NCBI GenBank assembly: GCA_963422385.1
Contig: OY729432.1
Location: 1,922,001-1,986,000, forward strand
Direction: 5' to 3'
DNA: 64,000 nt
DNA from: JAJDTQ01 sp963422385
GTDB lineage: Bacteria; Desulfobacterota; Binatia; UBA9968; JAJDTQ01
The notes beneath the pieces are model-generated. The model did not search any database. It saw nothing but the letters and a program-made list of their open reading frames with translations, and had not been told where the DNA came from. The first letter of the stretch is position 1; every line of letters starts with the position of its first letter. The position numbers were made by a program, and so were the translations under genes. This document shows positions 42,853 to 51,398 of this stretch, one piece after another.

Positions 42853-44896
42853 TCTCGACGAGCTTTGCATCAACACCATCCGCACCCTTTCCATCGACGG
42901 GGTCCAGCAGGCCAACTCGGGACACCCGGGCACGCCCATGGCCATGGCTCCGGTGGCCTACTGCCTGTGGCAGCGTTTCTTGCGGTTCGACCCCGATGAC
43001 CCCATCTGGCCCAATCGGGACCGGTTCGTGCTGTCGGCGGGGCACGCGTCCATGCTGCTGTATTCGATGCTCCACCTAACCGGGGTCAAGGCCGTCAGCA
43101 AGGACTACGAGACCCTGGGTTCCCTCTCCGTTCCGCTTGAAGCCCTGAAGCAGTTCCGCCAGTTGGACAGCCGCTGCCCCGGCCACCCGGAGTACCGCTG
43201 GACATCGGGCGTGGAGACCACCACCGGACCTCTGGGGCAGGGCGTCGCCACCAGCGTTGGCATGGCCCTGGCCGGGCGCTGGATGGCGAGCCGCTACAAC
43301 CGGGCCGGCTTCGACGACCTCATCGACTTCGACGTCTACGCCCTGTGCGGTGACGGCTGCATGATGGAGGGGGTGTGCCACGAGTCGGCGTCTCTGGCCG
43401 GACACCTGAGACTGTCCAAGCTGTGCTGGATCTACGACAACAACCGCGTCACCATCGAGGGGCACACCGCGCTGGCATTCTCCGACGATGTCGCCACCCG
43501 TTTTCTCGGCTATGGATGGAACGTGGTCCGGGTGGGCGACGCCAATGATCTGGAGATGCTGGATCGGGCGTTCGTCACGTTTCACGACACCACGGACCGG
43601 CCGACCCTGGTGATCGTCGACAGCCACATCGGCTACGGCTCGCCTCACAAGCAGGACACCAGCGCCGCCCACGGCGAGCCTCTGGGGGTGGAGGAAGTCA
43701 AGCTCACCAAGAAGCGCTACGGGTGGCCCGAGGACGCGCGGTTCCATGTCCCGGACGGCGTGCGGAAGCATTTCCGGGACGGTATGGGACACCGCGGCAA
43801 GTCGCTGCGCGACGCATGGTTCCAGCGCCTCCGGGACTATGACGCCAAGTATCCGCAACGGGCGGACGAACTCTATCGCATGCAACACCGCCAGCTTCCC
43901 GAGGGCTGGGATCGGAACCTGCCGGAGTTCCCCGTGGACGCCAAGGGGCTCGCGGGACGCGACGCCTCGGGCAAGGTGCTGAACGCGCTGGCGCAGAACG
44001 TCCCGTGGCTCATGGGCGGTGCGGCCGATCTTGCGCCGTCCACCAAGACCCGCCTGACTTTCGATGGCGCCGGGGATTTCTCGGACGAGAGCCACGCCGG
44101 GCGCAACCTGCATTTCGGCGTCCGGGAGCACGCCATGGCGTCGATCATCAACGGCATGGCCCTGGTGAAGGTGCGGGCCTACGGGTCGGGGTTCCTGATC
44201 TTCAGCGACTACGCCCGGGGCGCCATCCGTCTGAGCGCGCTCATGGAGCTGCCGGTGGTCCACATCTTCACCCACGACTCCATCGGCGTGGGTGAAGACG
44301 GGCCAACGCACCAGCCGGTGGAGCATCTCGCCTCGCTCCGGGCGGTGCCGGGCTTGATGGTGATGCGGCCGGGGGATGCCAACGAAGTCACCGCCGCCTG
44401 GAAGGTCATCATGGAGCTGCACCACGAGCCGGCGGTGCTGGTGTTGACGCGTCAGGCGCTGCCGACCCTGGACCGCGGCCGATACGCGCCGGCCGACGGC
44501 GTTGCCCGGGGCGCCTACGTGCTGGCCGACGCCGCGGACGGGAAGCCCGAGGTGCTGCTGCTGGCCACCGGCAGCGAGGTTTCGTTGTGCGTCGAGGCCC
44601 ATGAGGCGCTGACGGCGGAGGGAATCAAGGCCCGGGTGGTGAGTATGCCGTGCTGGGAGCTGTTCGACGATCAGGACGAGAGTTACCGGAACCGCGTGAT
44701 TCCCCCGGAGGTGACGGCACGGGTTTCGGTGGAGCAGGCATCGGTGTTCGGCTGGACGAAGTACACCGGCATCGACGGACACCAGATCGGCATGCGGTCC
44801 TTCGGGGCATCGGCGCCCCTCAAGGATCTGCAGAAGAAGTTCGGCTTTACCGCGAAGGACGTGGTCGCCGCGGCCAAGGATCAGATCGCCCGGTAG
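42821..44896 (+). CDS. tkt: transketolase
   Basis: The 691-residue thiamine-diphosphate enzyme moves two-carbon units in the non-oxidative pentose-phosphate pathway. ANSGHPGTPMAMAP, ALCGDGCMMEGVCHESAS and the pyrimidine-domain region HDSIGVGEDGPTHQPVE are present. The only plausible start, ATG 42821, lies within the right arm of palindromic element copy 1, so its first ten residues (MVKNYRGQDT) are encoded by the repeat. Ribosome-site sequence is weak. tal and rpe follow in the same direction. Confidence 0.94.
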   Translation: MVKNYRGQDTSLDELCINTIRTLSIDGVQQANSGHPGTPMAMAPVAYCLWQRFLRFDPDDPIWPNRDRFVLSAGHASMLLYSMLHLTGVKAVSKDYETLGSLSVPLEALKQFRQLDSRCPGHPEYRWTSGVETTTGPLGQGVATSVGMALAGRWMASRYNRAGFDDLIDFDVYALCGDGCMMEGVCHESASLAGHLRLSKLCWIYDNNRVTIEGHTALAFSDDVATRFLGYGWNVVRVGDANDLEMLDRAFVTFHDTTDRPTLVIVDSHIGYGSPHKQDTSAAHGEPLGVEEVKLTKKRYGWPEDARFHVPDGVRKHFRDGMGHRGKSLRDAWFQRLRDYDAKYPQRADELYRMQHRQLPEGWDRNLPEFPVDAKGLAGRDASGKVLNALAQNVPWLMGGAADLAPSTKTRLTFDGAGDFSDESHAGRNLHFGVREHAMASIINGMALVKVRAYGSGFLIFSDYARGAIRLSALMELPVVHIFTHDSIGVGEDGPTHQPVEHLASLRAVPGLMVMRPGDANEVTAAWKVIMELHHEPAVLVLTRQALPTLDRGRYAPADGVARGAYVLADAADGKPEVLLLATGSEVSLCVEAHEALTAEGIKARVVSMPCWELFDDQDESYRNRVIPPEVTARVSVEQASVFGWTKYTGIDGHQIGMRSFGASAPLKDLQKKFGFTAKDVVAAAKDQIAR

Positions 44897-44979
44897 CGGA
44901 TACCGGTCCCGGGAGTCACGCCGGAGCTTGTCACGATGGGGTGGCCACCGGGCATAGAGCCGGCGAGCCTGGAGGAAAC

Positions 44980-46125
44980 ATGAATCCATTGAAAGAGTTG
45001 AGCGAATTCGGGCAGTCCGTCTGGCTGGACTTCATACAGCGGAAGCTCCTGACCAGCGGCGAGCTGAAGCGTCTGGTGGAAGACGATGGACTCAAGGGCG
45101 TCACGTCCAACCCGGCGATCTTCGAGAAGGCCATCGCGGACAGCGACGACTACGACGACGTGATCGCGCGGCTGGGCGGCGACGGCTCGGCGGACCCCAA
45201 GGCGGTGTACGAAGCCATCGCGACCCGCGACATCCAGGAGGCCGCGGACGTGTTGCGGCCGGTTTACGATGAGACGGAGCGCCGCGACGGCTACGTTAGC
45301 CTGGAAGTATCGCCGTACCTGGCGCACGATACCGAGGGAACCGTGGCGGAGGCACGACGGCTTTGGAACACCGTGTCGCGGGACAATCTGCTGATCAAGG
45401 TTCCCGGCACGCCGGAGGGGGTGCCGGCCATCGAGCAGTTGATCGGCGAGGGTATCAGCGTCAACGTGACCCTGTTGTTCGCGCAGGAAGCCTACGAGCA
45501 GGTAGCCCAGGCCTATGTCCGCGGTCTGGCCAGGGCCGCCGCCGATGGATTGGACGTGGGCCGCATCGCCAGCGTGGCGAGCTTTTTCATCTCCCGCATC
45601 GACAGCCTGGTGGACGACACCATCGAGAAACGGCTCGCAAACGCGGACGAGGCCAGGAAGGAGAGCCTCCGGGCACTCATGGGCAAGGTCGCCATCGCCA
45701 ACGCCAGGCTCACCTACAAGCGGTACAAGGAAATCATGCAGGGAGAGGGGTGGCAGGCGCTGGCGGGTCAGGGCGCCCGCCCGCAACGGCTCCTGTGGGC
45801 CAGCACCAGCACCAAGAACCCGAGCTACTCCGACGTCCTGTATGTCGACGAGCTCATCGGCGAGGATACGGTGAACACCATTCCGCCGGCGACGCTGGAT
45901 GCGTTCCGCGATCACGGGAAGATCCGGAAGAGCCTCGGGGAGGACGTCGAAGCCGCGGCCGAGACCATGGATGGCCTGGAGCGTGCGGGCGTGTCGATGA
46001 AGGACATCACCGACAAGCTGTTGGAGGACGGGGTCCGGCTCTTTTCCGAGGCCTTCGACAAGCTGCTGGCGGCCGTGGAGGAAGAATGCCGGAAGGCGGC
46101 GGACCATGGGCAAGAGCGGTCTTGA
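44980..46125 (+). CDS. tal: transaldolase
   Basis: The 381-residue enzyme belongs to the longer transaldolase subfamily. GVTSNPAIFEKAI and the Schiff-base region NLLIKVPGTPEG with the catalytic Lys are clear, followed by NVTLLFAQEAY and TSTKNPSYSDVLYV. GGAGG precedes ATG 44980. It lies 83 bp after tkt and just before rpe. Confidence 0.95.
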   Translation: MNPLKELSEFGQSVWLDFIQRKLLTSGELKRLVEDDGLKGVTSNPAIFEKAIADSDDYDDVIARLGGDGSADPKAVYEAIATRDIQEAADVLRPVYDETERRDGYVSLEVSPYLAHDTEGTVAEARRLWNTVSRDNLLIKVPGTPEGVPAIEQLIGEGISVNVTLLFAQEAYEQVAQAYVRGLARAAADGLDVGRIASVASFFISRIDSLVDDTIEKRLANADEARKESLRALMGKVAIANARLTYKRYKEIMQGEGWQALAGQGARPQRLLWASTSTKNPSYSDVLYVDELIGEDTVNTIPPATLDAFRDHGKIRKSLGEDVEAAAETMDGLERAGVSMKDITDKLLEDGVRLFSEAFDKLLAAVEEECRKAADHGQERS

Positions 46126-46155
46126 GCGCGGCGGGTTGCGGGAAGGGCGGTCCGG

Positions 46156-46833
46156 ATGAGTGCCGGTCGAGTCGGGATTCTTCCTTCCATTCTCTCCGCG
46201 GATTTCTGTATTCTCGGACAGCAGATCGTCGAGGCGGACGAGGCAGGAGCGGACGCCATCCACGTGGATGTGATGGACGGCCGCTTCGTGCCGAACATCA
46301 CCATCGGCCCGCTGTTGGTGGAGGCTGCCCGGCGCAGCACCCGGCTGCCGCTGGACGTGCACCTGATGATCGTCGAGCCGGAGCGTTACCTGGAAGACTT
46401 TGCCAAGGCCGGCGCTGACATCCTCCTGGTCCACCAGGAGGCCTGCCCACACCTCCATCGTACGGTCCAGCAGATCAAGTCGCTGGGCGGCAAGGCCGGA
46501 GTGGTGCTCAATCCCGCCACGCCGCTGGGAACTCTGGAGGACATCCTGCCGGAGTTGGATCAGATCCTTGTCATGAGCGTGAATCCCGGGTTCGGCGGCC
46601 AGAGCTTCATCGAGAGCAGCGTGGATAAGGTGCGGCGGCTCAAGCGGATGCTCGATGAACGCGGCCTGGAAACTCCCATCGAGATCGACGGCGGGGTTGG
46701 CCCGGACAACGCCGCCAAGGTGGTGGCCGCGGGCGCCACGCTGCTGGTGGCCGGCTCCTCGGTCTACAAGGCCCCGGGGGGCGCCGCCGAAGGGGTCCGG
46801 CGCCTGCGGGCCAGCGTTCATGCCGGTCCGTAG
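46156..46833 (+). CDS. rpe: ribulose-phosphate 3-epimerase
   Basis: The 225-residue TIM-barrel enzyme interconverts ribulose 5-phosphate and xylulose 5-phosphate. ILPSILSADF, the metal-ligand DVMDGRFVPN, LDVHLMI, MSVNPGFGGQSF and EIDGGV are diagnostic. It completes a tkt-tal-rpe non-oxidative pentose-phosphate operon. Confidence 0.95.
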   Translation: MSAGRVGILPSILSADFCILGQQIVEADEAGADAIHVDVMDGRFVPNITIGPLLVEAARRSTRLPLDVHLMIVEPERYLEDFAKAGADILLVHQEACPHLHRTVQQIKSLGGKAGVVLNPATPLGTLEDILPELDQILVMSVNPGFGGQSFIESSVDKVRRLKRMLDERGLETPIEIDGGVGPDNAAKVVAAGATLLVAGSSVYKAPGGAAEGVRRLRASVHAGP

Positions 46834-46862
46834 TCGCGGTCTTCGAATTTCCTGAAGAGTTT

Positions 46863-46891
46863 GCGCGGGCGGGTTTCAAACCCGCCCGCGC
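46863..46891. repeat. short extragenic palindrome around gtttcaaac (copy C)
   Basis: Fourteen bases on each side of a central C form a perfect palindrome with inner core gggtttcaaaccc. It lies 29 bp after rpe, before a converging gene, and matches copy B at 20037 in core and flank. Confidence 0.75.
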
Positions 46892-46929
46892 CCGATGCCG
46901 TCAGGCCGTCAAGGCCAGGGCTCCCCGGT

Positions 46930-47673
46930 TCACCGCCGGCCCAACACCAGATCGAGCCGCCGCTCCGCTCCCGGGCTGACCACCACTCGCCGTGACGTCG
47001 TACCCAGTCTCTCGTGCCAGAAGTGTGCCTCGTAGACTCCCGGTGGGATCCCGTCGATGGCGTATCGACCGCGTGAGTCGGTAACCGCGAAGAATCGGTT
47101 CGGTGCCACCACGATGTAGGCGCTCATCCAGGCGTGGTGAAGCTCACAAATGACCTTTACGATCCCGGGCTCGCCGAGGGCCCTCGTAACGCGCCGCCAC
47201 CGCGGCAGGCCGTCGTTGAACAGGGTCCGGGGGCCCATGCGGGCGTGGGCGTCGTGGAGTATGCGGTCGCTGTTCAGGAGCAGCACGGTGCTGCCGACCT
47301 GGGCCGCCTGGACGTGGGGGGCGAAACGGCACCCGATGTTGTCGAGCTGGATGGGCTCTGGCAGCCCCGCCGCCCGGTGGAGATGCGGCCCGTGCAGGGT
47401 GATGACGACGTTTCGCAGGCCTCCGTCCGGCGCCACCATGAGGCTCGGATCGGGCACGATGGAGCCGCAGAAGGCCTGCTCCTTGTAGATCTTCAAGACG
47501 CCGGGCGGGCGTGGGGCGCCGGGAAAGCGCACAGTGCCGGCAACGGCGCCGGTCTTGTTGGCATAGGTATTCGAGCCCGACACCGAGCCTGCGGGCTCCG
47601 CCGTCGCACGGCCAGGGACAAAGCACAGTGCGGCCAGGATCATGCCCGTGGTCACCAACCGACGCAGGCTCAA
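46930..47673 (-). CDS. secreted cupredoxin-like protein with a carboxypeptidase-regulatory-like domain
   Basis: From TTG 47673 (GGAGG four bases upstream) the product has 247 residues with a signal peptide (RRLVTTGMILAALCFVPGRA). An N-terminal strand-rich region GAVAGTVRF precedes a plastocyanin-like fold with NIGCRFAPHV, RILHDAHA and ICELHHAWM; the His, Cys-x2-His and Met spacing fits a type-1 copper site. The last third (RYAIDGIPPGVYEAHFWH) resembles a carboxypeptidase-regulatory domain. Similar proteins are annotated as methylamine-utilisation or plastocyanin-like. ATG 47643 is an alternative start. Confidence 0.72.
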   Translation of the reverse strand: MSLRRLVTTGMILAALCFVPGRATAEPAGSVSGSNTYANKTGAVAGTVRFPGAPRPPGVLKIYKEQAFCGSIVPDPSLMVAPDGGLRNVVITLHGPHLHRAAGLPEPIQLDNIGCRFAPHVQAAQVGSTVLLLNSDRILHDAHARMGPRTLFNDGLPRWRRVTRALGEPGIVKVICELHHAWMSAYIVVAPNRFFAVTDSRGRYAIDGIPPGVYEAHFWHERLGTTSRRVVVSPGAERRLDLVLGRR

Positions 47674-47686
47674 GACGCCTCCGGAC

Positions 47687-47850
47687 CTAGTGTCGTGTCT
47701 CGTAAGTTCGCAAGATAATCGACGGGTCTTTTTGCCGTCGGCTGCGTTGCTCTTTCTCGCGTGGTATGGGCCACTGCTCGTCATCGCGCCTTGCCGACGA
47801 CAAAGAATCCTGCGCAACTCATCTTGCGAACTTGCGGGACACGACACTGG
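47687..47850. repeat. long palindromic repeat element, copy 2
   Basis: Outer arms 47687-47716 and 47821-47850 (30 bp) are complementary apart from three C/T differences and begin ctagtgtcgtgtctcg. They differ in sequence from the arms of copy 1, yet the core is nearly identical in inverted orientation. The element lies between the cupredoxin-like gene and a terminator. The rest of the 47674-48012 spacer holds that terminator and no gene. Confidence 0.85.
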
Positions 47851-47879
47851 GGGACGGCTGACTGGAATACCAGAGCCTG

Positions 47880-47921
47880 AAAAAAGAAAATCGGGAAGGC
47901 CCGGATAGACTTTCCCGATTC
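47880..47921 (-). terminator. rho-independent terminator after the solute-binding protein gene
   Basis: On the minus strand AATCGGGAA and TTCCCGATT form a perfect 9-bp stem with a 14-base loop, followed by TTCTTTTTT. It is about 90 bp downstream of the 48013 stop, so it ends the transcript of that gene. Confidence 0.8.
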
Positions 47922-48012
47922 CGTTGAATTTCACTGCCGTGTTCATGTCTCCCCGGGAGTCCTCGAGGAGGGCCGCCCCGGCATCCCGGAGCGGCGCAAG
48001 CGCCGGCTGTCC

Positions 48013-48930
48013 CTAGTGGGCCGTCGATTGGACGTCCAGGTTCACCAACTCCGTGGCCGCCTCGTTCTCCGCGAGCATGCCCCAACTCTTGATCCAGGCT
48101 GCGGTACGCTCCAGTTCGTCCGCGGGGATCGGCGCCGGGTCCACTACAACGATGCGGCTTTCGCGAAGCTCGTCCGCGCGCAGGGCGGCAATCTCGGGAT
48201 CATCCTTGTGGTAGTCGATGAAGTACTGCATGTACTTCTTCTTGTCGGCATTGATCCGGCGCACGGCCTCGCGCACGGCGCGGTTGAACATCCCGTAGGT
48301 TTCCGCGTCCACGTTGTCGGACGCGACCTCGGTGCCGTGGAGAGAAGCGGAGACGACGATGCGGCAACCCTTCTTCTCGGCCAACGTGAGGTAAGGCTCG
48401 GTCAGCGGCGTGGACTCGATCTCTCCCTTCATTACCGATTCCAGCCGGTGGCGGGAGCCGCGCGGCGCCTGACAGAGCTTGATCTCGTCACGGGTGAGGA
48501 AGCCCTCCAGCATGTGGAGGGTCAGATAGTGGGTGCCGAAGAAAAACGGGACTCCCACCATCCGGTTCGCGAGCTGCTGAGCCGTGAAAACCGGCGAATC
48601 GGGCCGCACCACGAGTCCGGCATAGGCGATAATGGAACGCCTGCCGATCTGCCGTCCGGTGTCGACGCTGGAGCCCTGCACCCGGCAGTAGTTGCCCCAT
48701 TCGCAGGCATTGTACATGTCGGCCTTCCCCTGCTCGAAGAGCATGCCGTGGCTGGCGTGCGGGTTTGCGTCCTTGGGATCGGTGACGTCCGTGTGGGTAT
48801 TCTTGTCTCCCGGCCCGCGATCGGCAAACTCGATGGTCAGCCCTTCTTTTTCGAACAGGCCCTCGTTGTAGGCGACCAACTCGCACAGGCCTTGAAACGG
48901 CGCAGTGCTCTCAAGAACCAGCTTCTTCAT
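48013..48930 (-). CDS. NMT1/THI5-like solute-binding-fold protein
   Basis: The 305-residue protein starts at ATG 48930 (AAGGAG upstream). LVLESTAPFQGLCELVAYNEGLFEKEGLTIEF is split here: LVAYNEGLFEKEGL is the typical NitT/TauT-like lobe and the middle (QLANRMVGVPFFFGTHYLT) is the second. It has no signal peptide and no adjacent permease or ATPase, so a free cytosolic or unlinked binding role is likely. It may bind a thiamine-precursor-like or aromatic acid ligand, but this is not shown. Confidence 0.72.
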   Translation of the reverse strand: MKKLVLESTAPFQGLCELVAYNEGLFEKEGLTIEFADRGPGDKNTHTDVTDPKDANPHASHGMLFEQGKADMYNACEWGNYCRVQGSSVDTGRQIGRRSIIAYAGLVVRPDSPVFTAQQLANRMVGVPFFFGTHYLTLHMLEGFLTRDEIKLCQAPRGSRHRLESVMKGEIESTPLTEPYLTLAEKKGCRIVVSASLHGTEVASDNVDAETYGMFNRAVREAVRRINADKKKYMQYFIDYHKDDPEIAALRADELRESRIVVVDPAPIPADELERTAAWIKSWGMLAENEAATELVNLDVQSTAH

Positions 48931-49060
48931 CGTGCTCTCCTTATGTGGGGGTTTTGCGTGTTGGCTGGGCTGCACACAGGGCTACCCATATAAAGAACGT
49001 CTACCACAGTTTCCGGCTGGATGACAAGGGCATTTTCCATTGCATCGAGGACGCCTCCGA

Positions 49061-50440
49061 ATGCCCGACCTTGTCTCTACGCCGGGCTTCGTGCAACACT
49101 GCGGCGTGCTCCGATCTTCATCAACCAGGCCGGATACCGCCACCGATGACGCCAAGGAAGGCCGGTCCCTCAAGGACGTGGCGCAGTCCGGGGTATCCTT
49201 CGGCGCGCTCCGGCAAGGTCACTTCCGCGCCTACTTCTCCTTCACCATGCTGGCCATGATGGCCGACAACATCGAGCACGTCATCAGCTACTGGGTCATC
49301 TACGAGATGTTCAAGTGGCCGGAGCTGCAAGGGTTCGCCGTCATCAGCCACTGGTCGCCGTTCCTGCTGCTGTCGTGGTACGTTGGCCTGCTCTCGGACC
49401 GCTTCGATTGCCGGCGGGTGATCCAGTGGGCGATGATCCTTTACATCGCCCTGACCATCGCTTGGGCCTACTTCATCGCGACCGGGACGCTCCGGGTCTG
49501 GCACGCCTGCGCGCTGCTGGTAGTGCACGGCGTCGCCGGGGTGTTGTGGAGCCCCGGAAGCCAGCTCATCCTGCATGACATGGTGGGTCCGGAACATCTG
49601 CAAAGCGCCGTCCGCCTCAGCGCCACGAGCCGGCAGTTGGGGATACTCCTGGGCCCGGCGTTGGGCGGCTACATGATGTTCCAGTTGGGTGCCGCGTGGG
49701 GCTTGGTGGCGAACGCCCTCCTTTACGTTCCCCTGACCCTGTGGCTGTCCCAGGTGCCCTATACCGGGCACGGCGCCAAGTAGGTGCGGGCGCGCCGTGT
49801 CACTTGGGCGCGGGCCTTGGAAGCGCTCCGGGAGGCGCGCAGCAACCACGTCATCGTCTCGATGGTCTGTCTGGTGGGACTCTCCTCGCTATTGGTGGGC
49901 AACGCCTTCCAGGCGCAGATGCCCGGGTTCGCCGCCCGCCTGGGGAAGGGCGAGGCGGGATACAGCGTATTGCTGGCCGCCAACGGGGCCGGCGCCTTCG
50001 TGAGCGGAGTTCTGCTGGAGAGCAGGGGGCTTCTCCAGGCCCGGGCGCGCACCGCCATCGTCCTGGCGCTTCTCTGGTGCACCGCCTTGGGTATCTTCGC
50101 ATTCACGCCCTATTTCTACCTCGCGATGGCGCTCCTGTTCGCCGCCGGGTTCCTGAACCTGGCCTTCCTGACCATGTCGCAGACGCTGGTCCAACTCATC
50201 TCCCCGGCTCATCTGCGCGGCCAGTTGATCGGCCTCTTCATCATGTCCGGGCTCGGACTGCGGACCTTCAGCGGTGTCACCGTGGGGATCCTGGGCGGCG
50301 CCATTGGCATCCAGTGGTCCCTGGGCCTGAGCTGCGGCGTCCTGCTGGCGGTCGTGCTGCTCCTGCTCGTGGTCACCGCCCGGGCTCGGGGTGACCAGAC
50401 CAGCGCCTGTTCTTCTCCAGGAAGAAGATTGCGATTATGA
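49061..50440 (+). pseudogene. MFS transporter (EntS/MFS_3-like) interrupted by one in-frame amber codon
   Basis: A single frame runs through 49061-50440, broken only by TAG at 49781-49783. The first part encodes helices 1-6 (FSFTMLAMMADNIEHVISYWV to ALLYVPLTLWLSQVP is a six-helix half), and the second, in the same frame, helices 7-12 (HVIVSMVCLVGLSSLLVG onward). Each half alone would be unusual. A nonsense mutation, a sequencing error or read-through would all fit. The start is uncertain; ATG 49061 is arbitrary and no clear ribosome site is seen. Confidence 0.72.
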
Positions 50441-50604
50441 TCGAGCCAACCATTTACGCCGATTCCGGTCTCCCGACCCGTCTGGTGGACAACCTGCGGC
50501 GCTTCAATCCGTGGTGGGAAAACGAGGCGATGCCGGTGCAGCCGCGGAAGCGCCGGCATCTGGCGGGGACGCTGGCGGCGGTTGACACGGCGTCGGGTGA
50601 CTGA
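50437..50604 (+). CDS. 55-residue small protein, possible remnant of an AAA-type ATPase N-terminus
   Basis: The short frame ATG 50437 to TGA 50604 encodes a peptide with LVDNLRRFNPWWENEAMP, which resembles the N-terminal LRRFNPWW segment of DUF499/AAA-like ATPases, then a basic tail. The Walker motifs are absent. It overlaps the end of the MFS frame by four bases and ends six bases before the signalling operon. It may be a decayed gene or a chance frame. Confidence 0.38.
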   Translation: MIEPTIYADSGLPTRLVDNLRRFNPWWENEAMPVQPRKRRHLAGTLAAVDTASGD

Positions 50605-50609
50605 CTATC

Positions 50610-51053
50610 ATGCCGACAGTGGCGCTTCCCCGTCTTTCGCTCGACCTGGAGCCCGAGCTTTCCTCCGCCCTCAAGGGCTTGGCCGAGGCCGTGGCCCGCT
50701 TCGGAGAGGCCAACGGTCTTTCCCAGCTACAGATCCACCATTTGAGTCTGGCCTTGGACGAGCTGGCCACCAACACGATATCGTACGGTTTCGCCGAGGT
50801 GGACCGACGGGAGCTCCGGGTGGAGTTTCGTATCGAGGATGACGAAGTCGTCGCCCAGTTGGATGACACGGGGATACCTTTCAATCCGTTCGAGGAAGCC
50901 GCCGCCCCGGACGTGCATGCTTCCATCGACGACCGGCCCATCGGCGGTCTCGGCATTTTCCTGACCAAGGCCCTGTTCCCCAATCGGGACTACGAGCATA
51001 CCAACGGGTTCAACCGCATTACTCTGCGCACACCTGTGAAAGGAGACAGTTGA
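50610..51053 (+). CDS. RsbW-like anti-sigma factor/serine-protein kinase
   Basis: The 147-residue HATPase_c protein has the N box LALDELATNTISYGF, the G1 box LDDTGIPFNP and G2 box GGLGIFLTKAL. In partner-switching systems such kinases bind sigma factors or phosphorylate STAS antagonists. Its stop overlaps the next start (TGATG). No sigma factor is adjacent, so its target is unlinked. Confidence 0.9.
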   Translation: MPTVALPRLSLDLEPELSSALKGLAEAVARFGEANGLSQLQIHHLSLALDELATNTISYGFAEVDRRELRVEFRIEDDEVVAQLDDTGIPFNPFEEAAAPDVHASIDDRPIGGLGIFLTKALFPNRDYEHTNGFNRITLRTPVKGDS

Positions 51054-51397
51054 TGACAAGTACTTTGGATCTCAGTATGGAGACGGATGGCAATGCCACC
51101 GTAGTCATCCCCGCAGGCCGCATCGACGGCAGCACGGCCAGCCCGTTTCAGGAAACTCTTCTCAATCTGATCGAGGAAGGCAAGGGTTCGCTCGTGGTGG
51201 ACTTCGAGAAAATCGACTACATTAGCAGCGCCGGGCTCCGGGTCCTGCTGCTGGCGGCCAAGAAGCTTCAGGCGGGTGGCAGAAAGATCGTGCTGTGCGC
51301 CATGCGGGACCACATTGCCGAGGTGTTCAAGATCAGCGGTTTCAGTGAGATCCTGGCGATTCACCCCACACGTCAGGACGCCATCAAGGCAGGCTGA
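51053..51397 (+). CDS. STAS-domain anti-sigma factor antagonist
   Basis: The 114-residue STAS protein has the phosphorylation-site region DYISSAGLRVLL, with Ser58 or Ser59 as the likely acceptor. It should be phosphorylated by the RsbW-like kinase and dephosphorylated by the PP2C protein next to it. AAAGGAGACAG precedes the start. Confidence 0.92.
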   Translation: MTSTLDLSMETDGNATVVIPAGRIDGSTASPFQETLLNLIEEGKGSLVVDFEKIDYISSAGLRVLLLAAKKLQAGGRKIVLCAMRDHIAEVFKISGFSEILAIHPTRQDAIKAG

Positions 51398-51398
51398 T

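Noticed and set aside
43076..44989. Long minus-strand open frame opposite tkt
   Set aside because: Composition is His/Arg/Gly-rich as expected of a shadow frame; tkt on the plus strand has full motifs.
44881..46821. Long minus-strand open frame opposite tal and rpe
   Set aside because: It is antisense to two intact pentose-phosphate genes and has no motifs.
48013..48930. Solute-binding protein as part of an ABC transporter operon
   Set aside because: No permease or ATPase is adjacent, and it lacks a signal peptide.
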